Assembly: GCF_022347725.1 (NCBI RefSeq)
Contig: NZ_JAKRGB010000016.1
Span: forward strand, 1 to 64,000
Reading direction: 5' to 3'
DNA: 64,000 bases
Source of the DNA: Ruegeria sp. Ofav3-42
GTDB taxonomy: Bacteria > Pseudomonadota > Alphaproteobacteria > Rhodobacterales > Rhodobacteraceae
This document shows, piece after piece, positions 19,764-28,076 of the stretch; position 1 is the stretch's first letter; each line of letters opens with the position of its first letter. The notes beneath the pieces were generated by a model. It made no database searches, was not told the origin of the DNA, and saw only the letters and a program-made list of their open reading frames with translations. Both the position numbers and the translations under genes were made by a program.

Positions 19764-20081
19764 ATGATAGTCAAAATTTGGGCCAACTACCCATCCGAGA
19801 AAGTTGCTGACCAGATCGCGGACAGGCTTCTTGAAGAGCGTTTGATTTCCTCATCGAACCGCTACACTGCGACTAGCAGTAAATATCTCTGGAAGGGAAA
19901 AATCGTAACCGCGCGGGAGGTCCCACTTCTGCTGAAGACCCGAAAGGACCTTTTTGGCGTAGTCGTTGAAGCGATCCGCAGGATGCACCCTTATGAGACG
20001 CCCAGTATTCTCTCGATTGATGTTGACCAAGCCAACGGTGAATATCTTGAGTGGATGATTGAAAGCACGCGCGAGATCTAA
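19764..20081 (+). CDS. cutA: Divalent-cation tolerance protein CutA
   Basis: Small trimeric CutA1-family protein of about 105 residues. It has the ferredoxin-like layout and signature segments: KVADQIADRLLEERLISSSN, then YLWKGKIVTAREVPLLLKTR and RRMHPYETPSIL, close to the family consensus (HPYE-P). Its role in copper tolerance is historical and disputed. ATG at 19764 gives MIVKIW; an in-frame GTG at 19752 would add four residues. Confidence 0.88.
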   Translation: MIVKIWANYPSEKVADQIADRLLEERLISSSNRYTATSSKYLWKGKIVTAREVPLLLKTRKDLFGVVVEAIRRMHPYETPSILSIDVDQANGEYLEWMIESTREI

Positions 20082-20379
20082 CCAAAGCTCAAAAAAACGG
20101 CCTATAGCCGCTGTATCTTTGGGCTCTCAGCGGTCTTTCTCTGCGGGGCGCCTCGACCGGCGGTAAGAGCCCCTTGCGGCCATTGCAGCTCAGCGTAGGC
20201 GCTGCGGATGCATTCGGCAGCTTTCGATCGTATTGCAGACCATGTTTCTCAAGGTGATGAAAACGAACACTGCGGGTCAAAACAAGCTTTCGCCGCGATT
20301 GCGCCAATGGCCGCTGTCGCGAAAACCTACGGCCAAAACAGCGGATATCGTCTGTTACAGAAACGTATGGATGCTCTCC

Positions 20380-20970
20380 TTAGTCGATCTTGGTGGAAGC
20401 TCCGTTCTCATCTTTTTCCACTGTCTCGCGCAGCCATTTTGACGCTTTCCTAGCATCTTGTAGGATCGGTATTAACAAGAACGCCGCGACGCCTCCCACC
20501 AGTACTGATTGAAGTATGCCCAAGTGTAGAGGCAGAACGCGCAGGGCGTAGTTCAGCAACGTTAGGATGATCCATGCAACGACGAAGTCGACAACAATCA
20601 GGAGCGGACCACTTAGCCTTGGGTCAGTGACAACACTGATGACATTTCTGTCACCCACGATTTCGATGCGCGTACCATCCTCGCTTGCGGAAGCATCGGT
20701 CGTTCCAAAGGACTGAAGTTCGCTTCTAAGTTTTTGCGCCTCTAGTTCGGTCTTGTTGATTGTTGCCCTGGTCTTTCGGATGTTCATCCACGCTACAGGA
20801 ACACCGATCAACGCCACAACTAATGCGACGACGCCGGACAGAACGGCTAGCGTCAAATCCACCTGTTCTAGCAAGTGTCGATCTTCAAATGCTGTCTCTG
20901 CCTGAACTGGTCTGACCACCCAAAGTGCTAACACAATTCCCCAAAAGTTCTTCATCTCAAATACGCCCAT
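20380..20970 (-). CDS. Predicted membrane protein, unknown function
   Basis: 196 residues. An N-terminal hydrophobic segment ending in VRPVQAE looks like a signal peptide. A second hydrophobic segment (VDLTLAVLSGVVALVVALIG, about 37-60) is followed by a charged stretch that may be coiled coil (INKTELEAQKLRSELQ). Two more helices lie in the C-terminal half. AAGGA seven bases before ATG 20970 supports this start. No family recognised. Perhaps related in role to the other unknown membrane gene at 22419, but this is only proximity. Confidence 0.6.
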   Translation of the reverse strand: MGVFEMKNFWGIVLALWVVRPVQAETAFEDRHLLEQVDLTLAVLSGVVALVVALIGVPVAWMNIRKTRATINKTELEAQKLRSELQSFGTTDASASEDGTRIEIVGDRNVISVVTDPRLSGPLLIVVDFVVAWIILTLLNYALRVLPLHLGILQSVLVGGVAAFLLIPILQDARKASKWLRETVEKDENGASTKID

Positions 20971-21142
20971 TCGACAATCCTTGCTATAGAGTGGAGAAGG
21001 AACAGTGATATGTCGACTTGCTTGCTGAGTATGGCCAGAAACCTAGTGCTAGAACCTTTTGGTCAAAAATGGTCGTTTCCGCCGGTGAAAGAAACGGTTG
21101 AGTTTTGGCACATCCTGCGGTTCAGATTAGTTGTGTTACGAT

Positions 21143-21622
21143 CTAATCCTCTTTGCGATTACCGAATATCCCATATGTAGCACATGAAATCGCCGCAACC
21201 TTGAACTCATGGCGAAACTCGTCTTTATCATTAGCCATCCCTTCGACTGTCGCGGTTAAGGCTTCTTGAGCGGATGAATCCGGATGCATCTCCTTCCATA
21301 GATCATAGGTTTTGACGGCTTTCCGGATTGTGAAAAGGCCAGAACGTGCTGCAAAACAAGCTCCAAATCGACCAGCTTCATAAAGAACGAATCCAACTTC
21401 AATTGGGTTCGAAATACTACCAGATACCTCCCAGACACTGTTAAAACTCAAATCGCTATCGACATCGGTGTGATCATCTAAGTCCGTTCGCACCCTAAAC
21501 GTTGTTCTTTCCTCAAGAGCTAAAGGCATGTAAACTGATGAAATCAAGGAAAGCTTGCGGCCATCCTCCAACTCAATGTCTTCGTCAGCTAGGAAATATT
21601 GTTCTTCTGATGTGTCGACCAT
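21143..21622 (-). CDS. Hypothetical protein
   Basis: 159 residues, acidic, no signal or membrane segment. Strand-rich middle (KLSLISSVYMPLALEE, TTFRVRTDL) and a C-terminal helix-rich part. Composition looks coding and no opposing ORF competes, but I recognise no family. Confidence 0.5.
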   Translation of the reverse strand: MVDTSEEQYFLADEDIELEDGRKLSLISSVYMPLALEERTTFRVRTDLDDHTDVDSDLSFNSVWEVSGSISNPIEVGFVLYEAGRFGACFAARSGLFTIRKAVKTYDLWKEMHPDSSAQEALTATVEGMANDKDEFRHEFKVAAISCATYGIFGNRKED

Positions 21623-22418
21623 GGCGTAGAGCCCTTTGAGTGTTCAATGAAATGATGCGTGGACAAGTTAGCATATCGATTCGTGCTTGTAAGGTTTTCA
21701 AGGACATAGACGTAACGTTGGGAACGGCACGATTCCGGAACATCGGCTGTTTCCGCACATCGGACATAAACCCCTGACAGAACCTATGCTCCAAAAACGG
21801 TCGCTTTTGTCACGAGCCGCCTAGTCACCAAAACCAATGAAAATTCTTCCGACACAAACCATTGGCAGAACCTAGTTTGATTTTGTCACGTTTTTGGCCA
21901 GACCTAAGATAGCTGACATTCGTTCAAAGTGCAGCATCAGTCAAAGAGGGCTCGCAGCGGCCGTTCTCTGCGACAATCCCGAATTGGTCGAACCGAGCCC
22001 AAAGCCGCCTTTGATCACGCATCGGTCTGTCGCGAGTGCAGCAAGTCGCGAACCGCAGATTCCGGACGTCCATCGTCAGGTGGCAAAGACAGGTGAGCGG
22101 GACAGAGCGGGCCTTTGCTGCCTCTGCTCTAACGGCGGCTTTTTACAGTCGCACGTTCCTTTTTGGAAGCGAGCACACTGTGTAACATGATCACCGCAAC
22201 TGAAGATTTACGACTGTCGCCGGTAGTCGTTCAGTTGGATGAAAAAAGTGGGAGACATGCTGACAGACTACAACCCCAAGAGGCGACGGCAGAATTGTAG
22301 ATTGTGTTGTTGGTGGACAACTGACTGGCATGTAACAAGGAGATGACCTCGTTCTCAACAGTCACCGGCAGGCTCTTATCGGCCAAGTTGGTTACGTCTC
22401 CTACCAAGTCTCGGCATT
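21623..22418. other. Intergenic region with degenerate repeats
   Basis: About 800 bp without a supported gene. It contains one copy of a dispersed repeat (21930-21976) and further GC-rich fragments such as GAGCGGGACAGAGCGGGCC near 22092. A short minus ORF (22231-22437) runs into the next gene's end and is not credible. Confidence 0.45.
21930..21976 (+). repeat. Dispersed intergenic repeat, copy A
   Basis: GTGCAGCAT, then AGGGCTCGCAGC, GCCGTTCTC and GCG occur in the same order and spacing at 23851-23898 (copy B). A weaker third match lies at about 20119-20146 (GGGCTCTCAGCGGTCTTTC). All are between genes. Function unknown. Confidence 0.5.
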
Positions 22419-23645
22419 CTAATCCGTAATAGGGCAAGGTTGTTCATCTGGTCTTGTTGCCGAGGGGAAAAACCTCGAGTTTTTAGCGGCGGTTGGCTCG
22501 GCAAGAATCCGACATAGTGTGGCGTTTTCCACCTCAAATTCTATCCCGGCGTGATCGATAAACGATGTCCAGTCTGCAACAATATTTAGCTCAAATTGGT
22601 TTTTTTCACCAACACCGAATGGACCCTCGTGAGCGTCAAGCATGCTGCGTACCAACACAAGGTAGCCAGCGCGTTTTAGCGTATCATTGGGTGCCGTCAA
22701 CGGCCACGAGAAACCTGAAGATCCCGACATGGAAAATCCCAGCGATGAAAGGTCGGTGTTGATATCAATCGCCGGTGCAATGGCGTTGCGAAACCGCTCG
22801 TTGCCCAACCCCATTGGTGGGAGGTGCGAATTCTTAGGCCGGTAGATGATTTGTTGACGCCGGAACAGTAGCATTCCCGAGGCGTCATATGCGTCGGTCA
22901 CACGCAAGTGGGTTCGGCCGAAATTGGACAAACGACTGTTGGCGCTACTGCTAATTGGATTCTCCTCGACACGTTGCGACACCACGAGGTCGGCGTTCGC
23001 GCCAGTATCGCGGCGAATGATGAGGCAGCCCTCGCCAGTGGGATAGGTTGGATGGAACTTGCGACACTCTGCAGTTTCGCCCCAAGCGAAAACAATCCGG
23101 TTGGGTGTCTCGTCCAACCCAAGCGGGTTGGGACCTACCGGCGCAATCAACCGGACCCATTCGGCCCCGCCGGAGCGTAAAAGGTCGAAACAATAGACGT
23201 TACACTTGTTGCTTTCCAAAAGTTCGATTGTGTTCTCCACATAGGGGATGGGACGAGAGCTGAGCCAATTCATTTCGATACCGGAAATGCCTGTGGAGTC
23301 GATCGGTTTGGGCTCAATCTGCTCGAGTTGCGCAACGTGCTTGGCAACAAGGTATTTGGTTCTAATCCCGGGTGCAGCGAAATAGACTGTAACGATGATC
23401 GCGGCGACTACGACGATCGCCCCACCGGCGCGTGGAGAGACGAGGATTACCAGTCGCAGCCCCATAACCGCCAACACGAAAAGCAAAAGCCACAGGATCG
23501 GAAGGATCAGCCCGACAGTGCCGAAATAGAGCATTTCGGCAGAGCCCGGTGTCGAGAGAGCAATGACCAACGCGATCACAACCGCGAGCAATACCAGAAA
23601 CCAGATTAAACTCCTGCGAATTCGTTTCTTTCGGTTGGCCGTCAT
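22419..23645 (-). CDS. Predicted membrane-anchored protein, unknown function
   Basis: About 408 residues from ATG 23645, which has GAGG eight bases upstream; the frame is open to an ATG at 23717 but those codons look unconserved. A basic N-terminus (TANRKKRIRRS) is followed by three hydrophobic helices within the first ~95 residues. A ~310-residue soluble domain then follows, with two Cys (NKCNVYCFDLL) that could form a disulfide if exported. No family recognised. Confidence 0.6.
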   Translation of the reverse strand: MTANRKKRIRRSLIWFLVLLAVVIALVIALSTPGSAEMLYFGTVGLILPILWLLLFVLAVMGLRLVILVSPRAGGAIVVVAAIIVTVYFAAPGIRTKYLVAKHVAQLEQIEPKPIDSTGISGIEMNWLSSRPIPYVENTIELLESNKCNVYCFDLLRSGGAEWVRLIAPVGPNPLGLDETPNRIVFAWGETAECRKFHPTYPTGEGCLIIRRDTGANADLVVSQRVEENPISSSANSRLSNFGRTHLRVTDAYDASGMLLFRRQQIIYRPKNSHLPPMGLGNERFRNAIAPAIDINTDLSSLGFSMSGSSGFSWPLTAPNDTLKRAGYLVLVRSMLDAHEGPFGVGEKNQFELNIVADWTSFIDHAGIEFEVENATLCRILAEPTAAKNSRFFPSATRPDEQPCPITD

Positions 23646-23850
23646 CAACACATCCTCATAAACCGCGCTCGCAATCGCCGAAAACCTTGGCATAATAATG
23701 GCTCGACAGTGGTTCATATGTAACCGGGCTGCTTCACCCGAAGTATTCTCGTCAACGCCACGTAAAGGTTGTTCATCAGCACCGGTTGTTGGTGAGCCTT
23801 TGGCTGATCCGGTCGAACCTATCTCAGTCTCTAGCGGTCATTGGTTGAGC

Positions 23851-23898
23851 GTGCAGCATTTAACAATAAGGGCTCGCAGCTGCCGTTCTCCGCGGCGA
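23851..23898 (+). repeat. Dispersed intergenic repeat, copy B
   Basis: Same ordered blocks as the copy at 21930-21976 (GTGCAGCAT, AGGGCTCGCAGC, GCCGTTCTC), with scattered differences. It lies just upstream of the IS110 fragment. Confidence 0.5.
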
Positions 23899-23915
23899 GC
23901 ATAGACGGGTAAGAC

Positions 23916-24139
23916 GAGCCCTTACCGGATGGAGTGGGTGGCTCCTGCTCCACCGGCGTCGCAATGCGCCATACTGCAGTTGTCTTGGACTGCTAGGAAA
24001 GGAGCCACCCAATGACAATTAGAACAGTTGGACTGGATCTGGCCAAGGACGTTTTCCAGGTTCACGGGATTTCGGCTACCGGCCGCAAGATTTTCAATAA
24101 GAAGGTCAAACGCGCGAAACTGCTTACGTTCTTCGAGAC
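23916..24139 (+). mobile_element. Truncated IS110-family copy (leader plus first 43 codons)
   Basis: Near identical to the other IS110 copy at 18658-18435: the same 96-bp leader with GGGTGGCTCC (23936-23945) and GGAGCCACCC (24001-24010), then ATG at 24012. Translation (TVGLDLAKDVFQVHG onward) matches until GAGAC at 24139, where homology stops and a second element's end (GGTATTGCCAAG) begins. The rest of this copy is missing from the window. Confidence 0.85.
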
Positions 24140-24292
24140 GGTATTGCCAAGTTGTTCAGGTTGAGTGATCCAGATATGTGGCGCTAATGAACATCCCAAC
24201 GATTATTCCGCGCCTGAGGGGTTTTCGCTTTCCACGTGAGGTCATTGCTTATGCGGTTTGGGCTTACCATCGCTTTGCCTTGAGCACAGCTG
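24140..24292 (+). pseudogene. N-terminal fragment of an IS6-type transposase (type B)
   Basis: From ATG 24187 the frame reads IIPRLRGFRFPREVIAYAVW and then HRFALSTA, the N-terminus of an IS6-type transposase. It breaks at 24292/24293, exactly where a second IS6 element begins. A related type-B gene, lacking this N-terminus, is at 33327-33970 and starts LSTADVEDLM. The element's left end is probably GGTATTGCCAAG at 24140, inserted in the IS110 gene. Confidence 0.65.
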
Positions 24293-25111
24293 GGTTCTGT
24301 TGCGAAGTTTTGGTTGGATAACAAGAACGCGCTGTGGTGGCGGGTTTAAAAGGCGAGTTCCGCGAACTGGCGAAATGGACAGAGTCCGGGCGTGATTTGA
24401 CCCTTGCGGATCATGTGCGCCACTTCAATTCCGTCCAACGTTGCCGCTGCTGAAGCGAAGGCTTTGAACCCCAACATCGGACGGGTTCGCCTTTTGATGA
24501 ACCTGTGATCTTGTTCCACAATATTATTGAGGTATTTGCGCCTGACCATCTCGATCGGTATCGGGCAGCCAAACCCCTTTAACATCTTGTTGATGGCCTT
24601 GATGCCAGCGGTGTTCGCACCGCTTTTGTCGATGACAATCTTTCGCGGAAGGCCGTTGACCTCCAGCATCCGGGCAAAGAACTTCGTAGCAGCTGGTTTG
24701 TTGCGCCGCGCAGACAGCATGAAATCAAGTGTTTTTCCGTGTTTGTCGACGGCGCGGTAGAGATAGACCCACGTGCCCTTCACTTTGATATATGTCTCGT
24801 CCATTCTCCAGGAGCGGTCGCATGGTCCTTTGCGTCTGCGCGCGGCTTCTGCAATGGCGCTTGAGTATCGCGTTACCCAACGATTCAGCGTGGTGTGATC
24901 CACGGAAACACCTCGCTCTCCCATAATTTCTTCCAGATCGCGATATGAAACGCCGTATCGAACATAAAAGAAAACCGCGAACAGGATTACGGTCTCCGGA
25001 TATTGCGCGCCTTTGAAAGAGATCATGAGCTGGCTTTCGACTTGATATGACCGGTGGTCATTCACGCGCTAACTCTACCAGCGTCAATGGTCAAATCTTT
25101 GCAACGGAACC
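24293..25111 (-). mobile_element. Complete IS6-family insertion sequence (type A), 819 bp
   Basis: Terminal inverted repeats are visible: GGTTCTGTTGCGAAG at 24293 and, reading inwards from 25111, GGTTCCGTTGCAAAG (two mismatches in 15). One transposase fills the element. Flanking octamers CACAGCTG and GTACCGCC differ, so there is no target duplication, as expected after IS6-mediated deletion or cointegrate resolution. Confidence 0.85.
24346..25065 (-). CDS. IS6-family transposase
   Basis: 239-residue DDE transposase acting by replicative cointegrate formation. N-terminal HTH around YRDLEEIMGERGVSVDHTTL; catalytic Asp in WRMDETYIKVKG, second Asp in KIVIDKSGANTAG, Glu in NNIVEQDHRFIKRRTRPM. Length and motifs are intact, so it may be active. 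Confidence 0.93.
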   Translation of the reverse strand: MNDHRSYQVESQLMISFKGAQYPETVILFAVFFYVRYGVSYRDLEEIMGERGVSVDHTTLNRWVTRYSSAIAEAARRRKGPCDRSWRMDETYIKVKGTWVYLYRAVDKHGKTLDFMLSARRNKPAATKFFARMLEVNGLPRKIVIDKSGANTAGIKAINKMLKGFGCPIPIEMVRRKYLNNIVEQDHRFIKRRTRPMLGFKAFASAAATLDGIEVAHMIRKGQITPGLCPFRQFAELAF

Positions 25112-25216
25112 GTACCGCCGAGATTGATTTGTGAAGGTCAAAGTCGCTGCCTTACCGGATGTGCAGAGCTCATTTTCAGTTGTGACAGACGCTCGTGATG
25201 CAAAAGAGGCAGAAAT

Positions 25217-25831
25217 CTATTGGTTCGGGTGGGTTCGGCCCGTGTCCACGCGCTGAACGGACAACGCGTGTTCCGTCAGGCTGACTGCCAGATTTTGTGC
25301 GGCTGTCAGATCGACGGGTTCGGCGCGTGCCGCGTGTTGCAGCCAGATGCCGTCGATCAAAGCCACGATCAGGCGTGATGTATGTGCGGCCTCATCAGCG
25401 GAAAACAGGGACGAAACAGCCGACAGTGTAACATCCAGATTTTGCTGCTGATACCTCAACAGCTCTGCATGATAGTCCTCGTTCGATCCGGCCAGATAAT
25501 AAAGCGTCAACCAGACCGATGACAGGCGTTTGTTCGATTGCTCCGGTGCCAGAGCCATGCGTACCAGCGCCAACACTTTGTCCCGCGCGGGCATATCCTG
25601 CGCGGAAATTCGGTTTAGCTGCTTTCCAAATGTCGTCACCGCGTGGCGCATCACCGCCAGCAACAGCCCGTGCTTGGTTTCAAAGTGATGGCATACCAGC
25701 CCGGCTGAGACATCTGCGCGACGCGCCACATCGCGAATCTTGAGCGCGCAAAACCCGCGCTCGCTCAACTCGTCCATCGCGGCGTCAATGATTTGGGCTT
25801 TGCGGATTTCCGTGTCCGACGCACGCGACAT
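25217..25831 (-). CDS. TetR-family repressor, BetI-like
   Basis: 204 residues. The N-terminal TetR HTH (IRDVARRADVSAGLVCHHFE) closely follows BetI, the choline-responsive repressor of betaine synthesis genes; the C-terminal effector domain also has BetI-like wording (LTLYYLAGSNEDYH, ALIDGIWLQHA). It is divergent from the cupin-GMC-sulfatase operon with a double-dyad operator between, so it most likely represses that operon and itself. The inducer may be a choline-like or alcohol substrate; that is inference. Confidence 0.88.
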   Translation of the reverse strand: MSRASDTEIRKAQIIDAAMDELSERGFCALKIRDVARRADVSAGLVCHHFETKHGLLLAVMRHAVTTFGKQLNRISAQDMPARDKVLALVRMALAPEQSNKRLSSVWLTLYYLAGSNEDYHAELLRYQQQNLDVTLSAVSSLFSADEAAHTSRLIVALIDGIWLQHAARAEPVDLTAAQNLAVSLTEHALSVQRVDTGRTHPNQ

Positions 25832-25889
25832 GGTTTCTGTCTCCTGACTTTAGGCATTGTTAGCTTTCGGTCGCGGCAAGCGCCAGCGT

Positions 25890-25938
25890 ATTCACTGAAC
25901 CGCCGTTCAAATTTATATTGAACGGCGGTTCAGTGAAT
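25890..25938. promoter_or_regulatory. Double-dyad operator between the BetI-like gene and its target operon
   Basis: Two 21-bp arms (25890-25910 and 25918-25938) are perfect inverse complements around ATTTATA. Each arm itself contains a 14-bp dyad: TGAAC-CGCC-GTTCA (25896-25909) and TGAAC-GGCG-GTTCA (25919-25932), with centres 23 bp apart, about two helical turns. This fits two TetR dimers binding side by side. Confidence 0.8.
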
Positions 25939-25974
25939 GCTAGCCAAATGAAAACCGACCAACCGGAGGCCCCT

Positions 25975-26334
25975 ATGATCCGCGCCGTAAACCTGACCGA
26001 TGCCAATGCTCATGCCCTGATGGCTGACCCGCGCCAAATGGTGATGAGCGCACCCGAGATTGCGTCTCCTACAGAATGGGAAAACCTCGTGATCGACCGC
26101 GCCTCGGACGAGGTGCGGGTGGGGACGTGGAAATGCGAGCCCTACACGGATGAGATCGTCGATTACGAATACGATGAGTTCATGTACATGATCAGCGGCA
26201 CGGTCGAACTGATTTACTCTGACGGGACCTCGGACAGCTTTGGCCCGGGTCAGGCGTTCCTGCTGCCAAAGGGATTTACCGGCACCTGGAAGCAACCTGA
26301 AACCGTAGTCAAATTCATGGCGATGATCCGCTGA
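25975..26334 (+). CDS. Cupin domain-containing protein
   Basis: 119-residue single-domain cupin of the Cupin_3 (ureidoglycine aminohydrolase-like) type: YEYDEFMYMISGTVELIYSD is motif 1-like, GPGQAFLLPKGFTGTW motif 2-like. The role is unknown; such proteins often sit in catabolic operons as small isomerases or sensors. CCGGAGG seven bases before ATG 25975 sets the start. First gene of the operon with the GMC oxidoreductase (five bases downstream) and sulfatase. Confidence 0.85.
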   Translation: MIRAVNLTDANAHALMADPRQMVMSAPEIASPTEWENLVIDRASDEVRVGTWKCEPYTDEIVDYEYDEFMYMISGTVELIYSDGTSDSFGPGQAFLLPKGFTGTWKQPETVVKFMAMIR

Positions 26335-26339
26335 ACCGG

Positions 26340-28076
26340 ATGGAACGCTACGATTACATCATCGTTGGTGCGGGATCGGCGGGCTGCGTTTTGGCCTTTC
26401 GGCTGGGCGAGGACGCCAGCAAGCGAATTCTGGTGATCGAGGCCGGAGGCGACGACCGGGCAACAATTGTGCGGATGCCATCGGCCTTGTCCATTCCGAT
26501 GAACACGCGACGGTTCAATTGGGGTTTCGTGACCGAACCCGAGCCGCATCTGGACGGGCGTGTAATGAACCTGCCGCGCGGCAAGGGGCTTGGCGGGTCC
26601 AGTTCGATCAACGGCATGTGCTATGTGCGCGGTAACCCGATGGATTATGAGCTGTGGGCCGATCACGGGGCGACGGGCTGGGACTGGGCCAATGTGCTGC
26701 CCTATTTCCAGCGGCTGGAAACCGCCTCGGATGCAGGGGCGTTTCGGGGTCGCTGCGGACCCATTCATGTGACACGCGGGGCTGAGACCAACCCGCTCTA
26801 CCACGCCTTCATCGAGGCTGGCACCCAAGCCGGATACGCCCGCAGCGCGAATATGAACGATCTCCAGCACGAAGGCTTTGGCCCCATGGAGATGAACGTC
26901 AAGGACGGCGAGCGGTGTGGCGCCGCCGTGGCCTATCTGCGCCCGGCCATTGCACGCGGCAATGTCCGGGTCGTGACCCATGCCCACACCACACGCATCC
27001 TGACCGATGGCCGCAAGGCGATTGGGGTCGAATATGAGCATAAGGGCAAGCTGGTGCAGGCACATGCCGCCGAGGTGATCCTGTCCGCCGGTTCGATTAT
27101 GTCGCCAGTTGTCCTGCAACGGTCCGGCATCGGCCCCGGCGATGAATTGCGCAAGGCCGGAATTGAGGTGATCCATGATTTGCCCGGCGTCGGCGGCAAT
27201 CTGATGGATCATCTGGAACTTTACGTGCAGCAGGAATGCACCCAGCCGGTGTCGCTCTATCCGCATATGAGCCTTTTGGGCAAAGCACGGATAGGCCTGC
27301 GTTGGCTGCTGCGCCGGGATGGTCTGGGGGCCACCAATCATTTTGAGGCCGGCGCACATATCCGCAGCCGCGCTGGGGTCAGCTATCCTGACATTCAGTT
27401 CCACTTCCTGCCTTTGGCAATCTCCTATGATGGCAAATCCCTGGCCAAAGGCCACGGGTTTCAGGTTCACGTGGGAACGAAACGATCAAAGAGCCGCGGC
27501 CGGGTGCGGCTTGACGCTGCGGACCCCCGCAACGCCCCGCGCGTTCGGTTCAACTATATGAGTCACGAGGATGACTGGCTGGAAATGCGCGCCTGCGTTC
27601 GGCTAACGCGCGAGATTTTCCGGCACCCCGCCATGGCCGAATTTGCCGGACGCGAACTTGCCCCGGGGCCGGATTGTACCAGTGATGAACAAATCGATCA
27701 GTTCATCAAGGACAAGGTCGAAAGCGCCTATCACCCCTGCGGCACATGTCGGATGGGCGAGGACGCTCAGGCCGTTGTCGACCCCAAAACCATGCGGGTG
27801 CACGGGATGGAGGGGTTACGCGTCGTGGATGCCTCTCTCATGCCGCAGGCTACGGCCGGGGATCTCAACGTGCCCACGCTGATGCTGGCAGAGCGGGCGG
27901 CAGATCTGATCCGGGGCACAAGCCTGCCCGCCGCAGACCCCGCGCCGCTGATGGTCGATGCCGATTGGCAAACCTGCCAGCGTTCGGGTGCGATTACACG
28001 TAACCTAAGCGGCACAGACACCCGTGACCTCTTTGCCGCCGAACGCGGCCTGACTGGTGGAAAGACTTACCGATGA
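26340..28076 (+). CDS. GMC-family oxidoreductase (choline dehydrogenase-like)
   Basis: FAD-dependent alcohol dehydrogenase of 578 residues. The N-terminal dinucleotide fold is YDYIIVGAGSAGCVLAFRLG. GMC signature regions are LPRGKGLGGSSSINGMCYVR and LSAGSIMSPVVLQRSGIGP. The C-terminal active-site His lies in SAYHPCGTCRMG, and GDLNVPTLMLAERAADLI closes the fold. It is close to BetA in type, but linkage to a cupin and a sulfatase rather than betB suggests a different alcohol. It has a ~45-residue tail beyond the usual end. Overlaps the sulfatase start by four bases. Confidence 0.9.
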   Translation: MERYDYIIVGAGSAGCVLAFRLGEDASKRILVIEAGGDDRATIVRMPSALSIPMNTRRFNWGFVTEPEPHLDGRVMNLPRGKGLGGSSSINGMCYVRGNPMDYELWADHGATGWDWANVLPYFQRLETASDAGAFRGRCGPIHVTRGAETNPLYHAFIEAGTQAGYARSANMNDLQHEGFGPMEMNVKDGERCGAAVAYLRPAIARGNVRVVTHAHTTRILTDGRKAIGVEYEHKGKLVQAHAAEVILSAGSIMSPVVLQRSGIGPGDELRKAGIEVIHDLPGVGGNLMDHLELYVQQECTQPVSLYPHMSLLGKARIGLRWLLRRDGLGATNHFEAGAHIRSRAGVSYPDIQFHFLPLAISYDGKSLAKGHGFQVHVGTKRSKSRGRVRLDAADPRNAPRVRFNYMSHEDDWLEMRACVRLTREIFRHPAMAEFAGRELAPGPDCTSDEQIDQFIKDKVESAYHPCGTCRMGEDAQAVVDPKTMRVHGMEGLRVVDASLMPQATAGDLNVPTLMLAERAADLIRGTSLPAADPAPLMVDADWQTCQRSGAITRNLSGTDTRDLFAAERGLTGGKTYR

